From assembly GCF_023074835.1 (NCBI RefSeq), contig NZ_JALLGW010000001.1:2542001-2606000 (forward strand): 64,000 nt of DNA. The letters run 5' to 3'. The notes under the pieces were generated by a model. The model searched no databases, was not told the origin of the DNA, and saw only the letters and a list, made by a program, of their open reading frames with translations. Source of the DNA: Halomarina salina. GTDB lineage: Archaea > Halobacteriota > Halobacteria > Halobacteriales > Haloarculaceae. The translations under genes and the position numbers were made by a program. Every line of letters begins with the position of its first letter. Position 1 is the first letter of the stretch. Of this stretch, positions 62,849-64,000 are shown one piece after another.

Positions 62849-63244
62849 GTGGCTCAATCGAATACTCGTCTCCGTCGTTATCTCGAAGACGAGATCGGCG
62901 ACTGCTGTGACGAGGACGTAGAACAGCGACTCGCAGAACTCGATGCGTTCGACGTCGGGAGTCCCGAGCGAGTGACCGACCACGTCGTCGCGTTGTCGGC
63001 GCTGGCGAACGAGACGCGCTACCGACTGGTCGGCGCACTGCACGCTGCCGACGGAGAGCTCTGTGTCTGCGAACTCGTCCCGCTGGTCGACGTGAGCGAG
63101 AGCGCAGTGAGTCACGCGCTGTCGACGCTCACCGAGGCTGGCATCGTCACCAAGCGCAAGGACGGCAAGTGGCGCAAGTACCGCATCACGCCGCGGGGGA
63201 CCGCGCTGCTGGTCGCACTCGACGGGACGGAGCCACGACAGTGA
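62849..63244 (+). CDS. arsR: ArsR family transcriptional regulator (with acr3)
   Basis: A 131-residue ArsR. ELCVCELVPLVDVSESAVSHALSTLTEAGIV is the diagnostic metalloid helix and HTH; a CC pair (GDCCDED) lies near 18-19. GTG start. Its stop overlaps the acr3 GTG by four bases, so it forms an arsR-acr3 operon. It differs from the first ArsR in its longer helical N-terminus. Confidence 0.92.
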   Translation: MAQSNTRLRRYLEDEIGDCCDEDVEQRLAELDAFDVGSPERVTDHVVALSALANETRYRLVGALHAADGELCVCELVPLVDVSESAVSHALSTLTEAGIVTKRKDGKWRKYRITPRGTALLVALDGTEPRQ

Positions 63245-64000
63245 ACACGAGTACGGAGCACGACCACGGGCCGAACTGCACGTGCGAGTCGTGTGGCGAC
63301 CCGCGGTCGATGGATTTCCTCGACAAGTACCTTACCGTCTGGATTTTCGGTGCGATGGCACTCGGCGTCGGTGTGGGCTACGCCGCGCCGTCAGTGACCG
63401 ACCCCATTCAGAACTTCTATCTGGTCGAAATCGGTCTCGTCGTGATGATGTACCCACCGCTGGCGAAGGCCGACTACTCACAGCTGCGGACGGTGTTCGG
63501 CAACTGGCGCGTCCTGGGGCTGAGCCTCGTGCAGAACTGGCTCATCGGCCCGACGCTGATGTTCGGCCTCGCGGTCGTGTTCTTCGGCGGTTTCGTGCCC
63601 GGACTCCCGGCCCGCCCCGAGTTCTTCCTCGGCCTCGTGTTCATCGGGATGGCCCGATGCATCGCGATGGTCCTCGTCTGGAACGAACTCGCCGAGGGCT
63701 CGACCGAGTACGTCACCGGACTGGTCGCCTTCAACAGCCTGTTCCAGATCGTCACCTACGGCGTCTACGTCTGGTTCTTCGGGCTGGTCCTGCCCCCGAT
63801 GTTGGGGATGGAGTCGCTGGTCGCGGGCATCGAGACGTTCGACGTCACCCCGATGCAGGTGTTCGGAGCTATCGCCGTCTTCCTCGGCATCCCGTTCGTC
63901 GCGGGGGTCCTCAGTCGGTACGTCGGCACGCGGGCGAAGAGCGAGGCGTGGTACGACGAATCGTTCGTCCCGCGTGTCGACCCTCTGACGCTGGTCGCGC
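63241..64000 (+). CDS. acr3: Acr3-type arsenite efflux transporter (3' end outside window)
   Basis: The frame runs to the window edge (253 codons seen). The start (NCTCESCGD, residues 12-20) is a Cys-rich extension. Then helices VWIFGAMALGVGVGY, MMYPPLAKADY and the conserved GMARCIAMVLVWN, whose Cys is essential in Acr3, followed by LFQIVTYGVYVWFFG. The family (BART) pumps As(III) out using the membrane potential. Coupled to arsR by GTGA. Confidence 0.93.
   Translation, partial: MNTSTEHDHGPNCTCESCGDPRSMDFLDKYLTVWIFGAMALGVGVGYAAPSVTDPIQNFYLVEIGLVVMMYPPLAKADYSQLRTVFGNWRVLGLSLVQNWLIGPTLMFGLAVVFFGGFVPGLPARPEFFLGLVFIGMARCIAMVLVWNELAEGSTEYVTGLVAFNSLFQIVTYGVYVWFFGLVLPPMLGMESLVAGIETFDVTPMQVFGAIAVFLGIPFVAGVLSRYVGTRAKSEAWYDESFVPRVDPLTLVA

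Overview
The window is about 64 kb of a high-GC halophilic archaeal (Haloarchaea, class Halobacteria) chromosome. The evidence is strongly acidic predicted proteins (long Asp/Glu runs, few Lys), archaeal information-processing genes (RNA polymerase subunits D, K and N, L18e, an archaeal TyrRS, a Cdc48 ATPase, RPA), archaeal isoprenoid genes (isopentenyl phosphate kinase, mevalonate kinase, a GGPP synthase type) and haloarchaeal Bat-type HTH regulators. Many genes overlap by ATGA or GTGA, and several have TATA boxes 25-35 nt before a start codon, which suggests leaderless transcripts. No rRNA, transposase or CRISPR array was seen.

Layout. 1-9.8 kb: end of a penicillin-acylase-type hydrolase, an M24 peptidase, tyrA with an Rsm22-like methyltransferase, a Bat-type regulator, an SDR and surE. 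9.9-14.1 kb: carbonic anhydrase, cupin, SDR, a second Bat-type regulator, a LysE exporter without a normal start codon, and a VapBC module with a palindromic operator. 14.4-20.7 kb: chorismate mutase and archaeal shikimate kinase (aromatic pathway, with tyrA), a Kv-type potassium channel, Cdc48 and small membrane or lipoproteins. 20.8-29.3 kb: a frameshifted small membrane gene, an Lhr-type helicase, the single-strand DNA-binding operon rpa-rpap-rpe and a riboflavin/F420 pathway reductase. 29.3-38.7 kb: two PH-domain membrane proteins, oxidoreductases, SRPBCC proteins, a third Bat-type regulator and tyrS.

38.8-47.3 kb is the classic archaeal superoperon, read on the minus strand: tRNA-Ser, S13, S4, S11, RpoD, tRNA-Leu, L18e, L13, S9, RpoN, RpoK, enolase, S2, then mevalonate kinase and isopentenyl phosphate kinase. 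A Nudix-like gene on the plus strand sits between S2 and mevalonate kinase. 47.5-49.9 kb holds moaA and an Mrp/ApbC Fe-S carrier.

49.9-53.95 kb is a visibly AT-richer accessory segment with two minus-strand genes for exported proteins: a 1008-residue PKD-containing protein with a repeated Tyr/Trp/Thr/Glu-rich C-terminal region, and a single-pass membrane-anchored partner. This is the best candidate here for an undescribed system. Next to it, a GC-rich leader able to fold into a closed multi-hairpin RNA precedes RNase J and the prenyl synthase gene (54.1-56.7 kb). 57-61 kb carries a membrane protein, a citrate synthase paralogue and a TrkA-N/DHH protein.

61.2-64 kb: tRNA-Lys(CUU), a 24-bp duplication of its 3' end exactly 100 bp downstream, then a divergent arsenic cassette (arsR-arsM leftward, arsR-acr3 rightward), consistent with insertion at a tRNA attachment site. 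The acr3 gene runs off the window.
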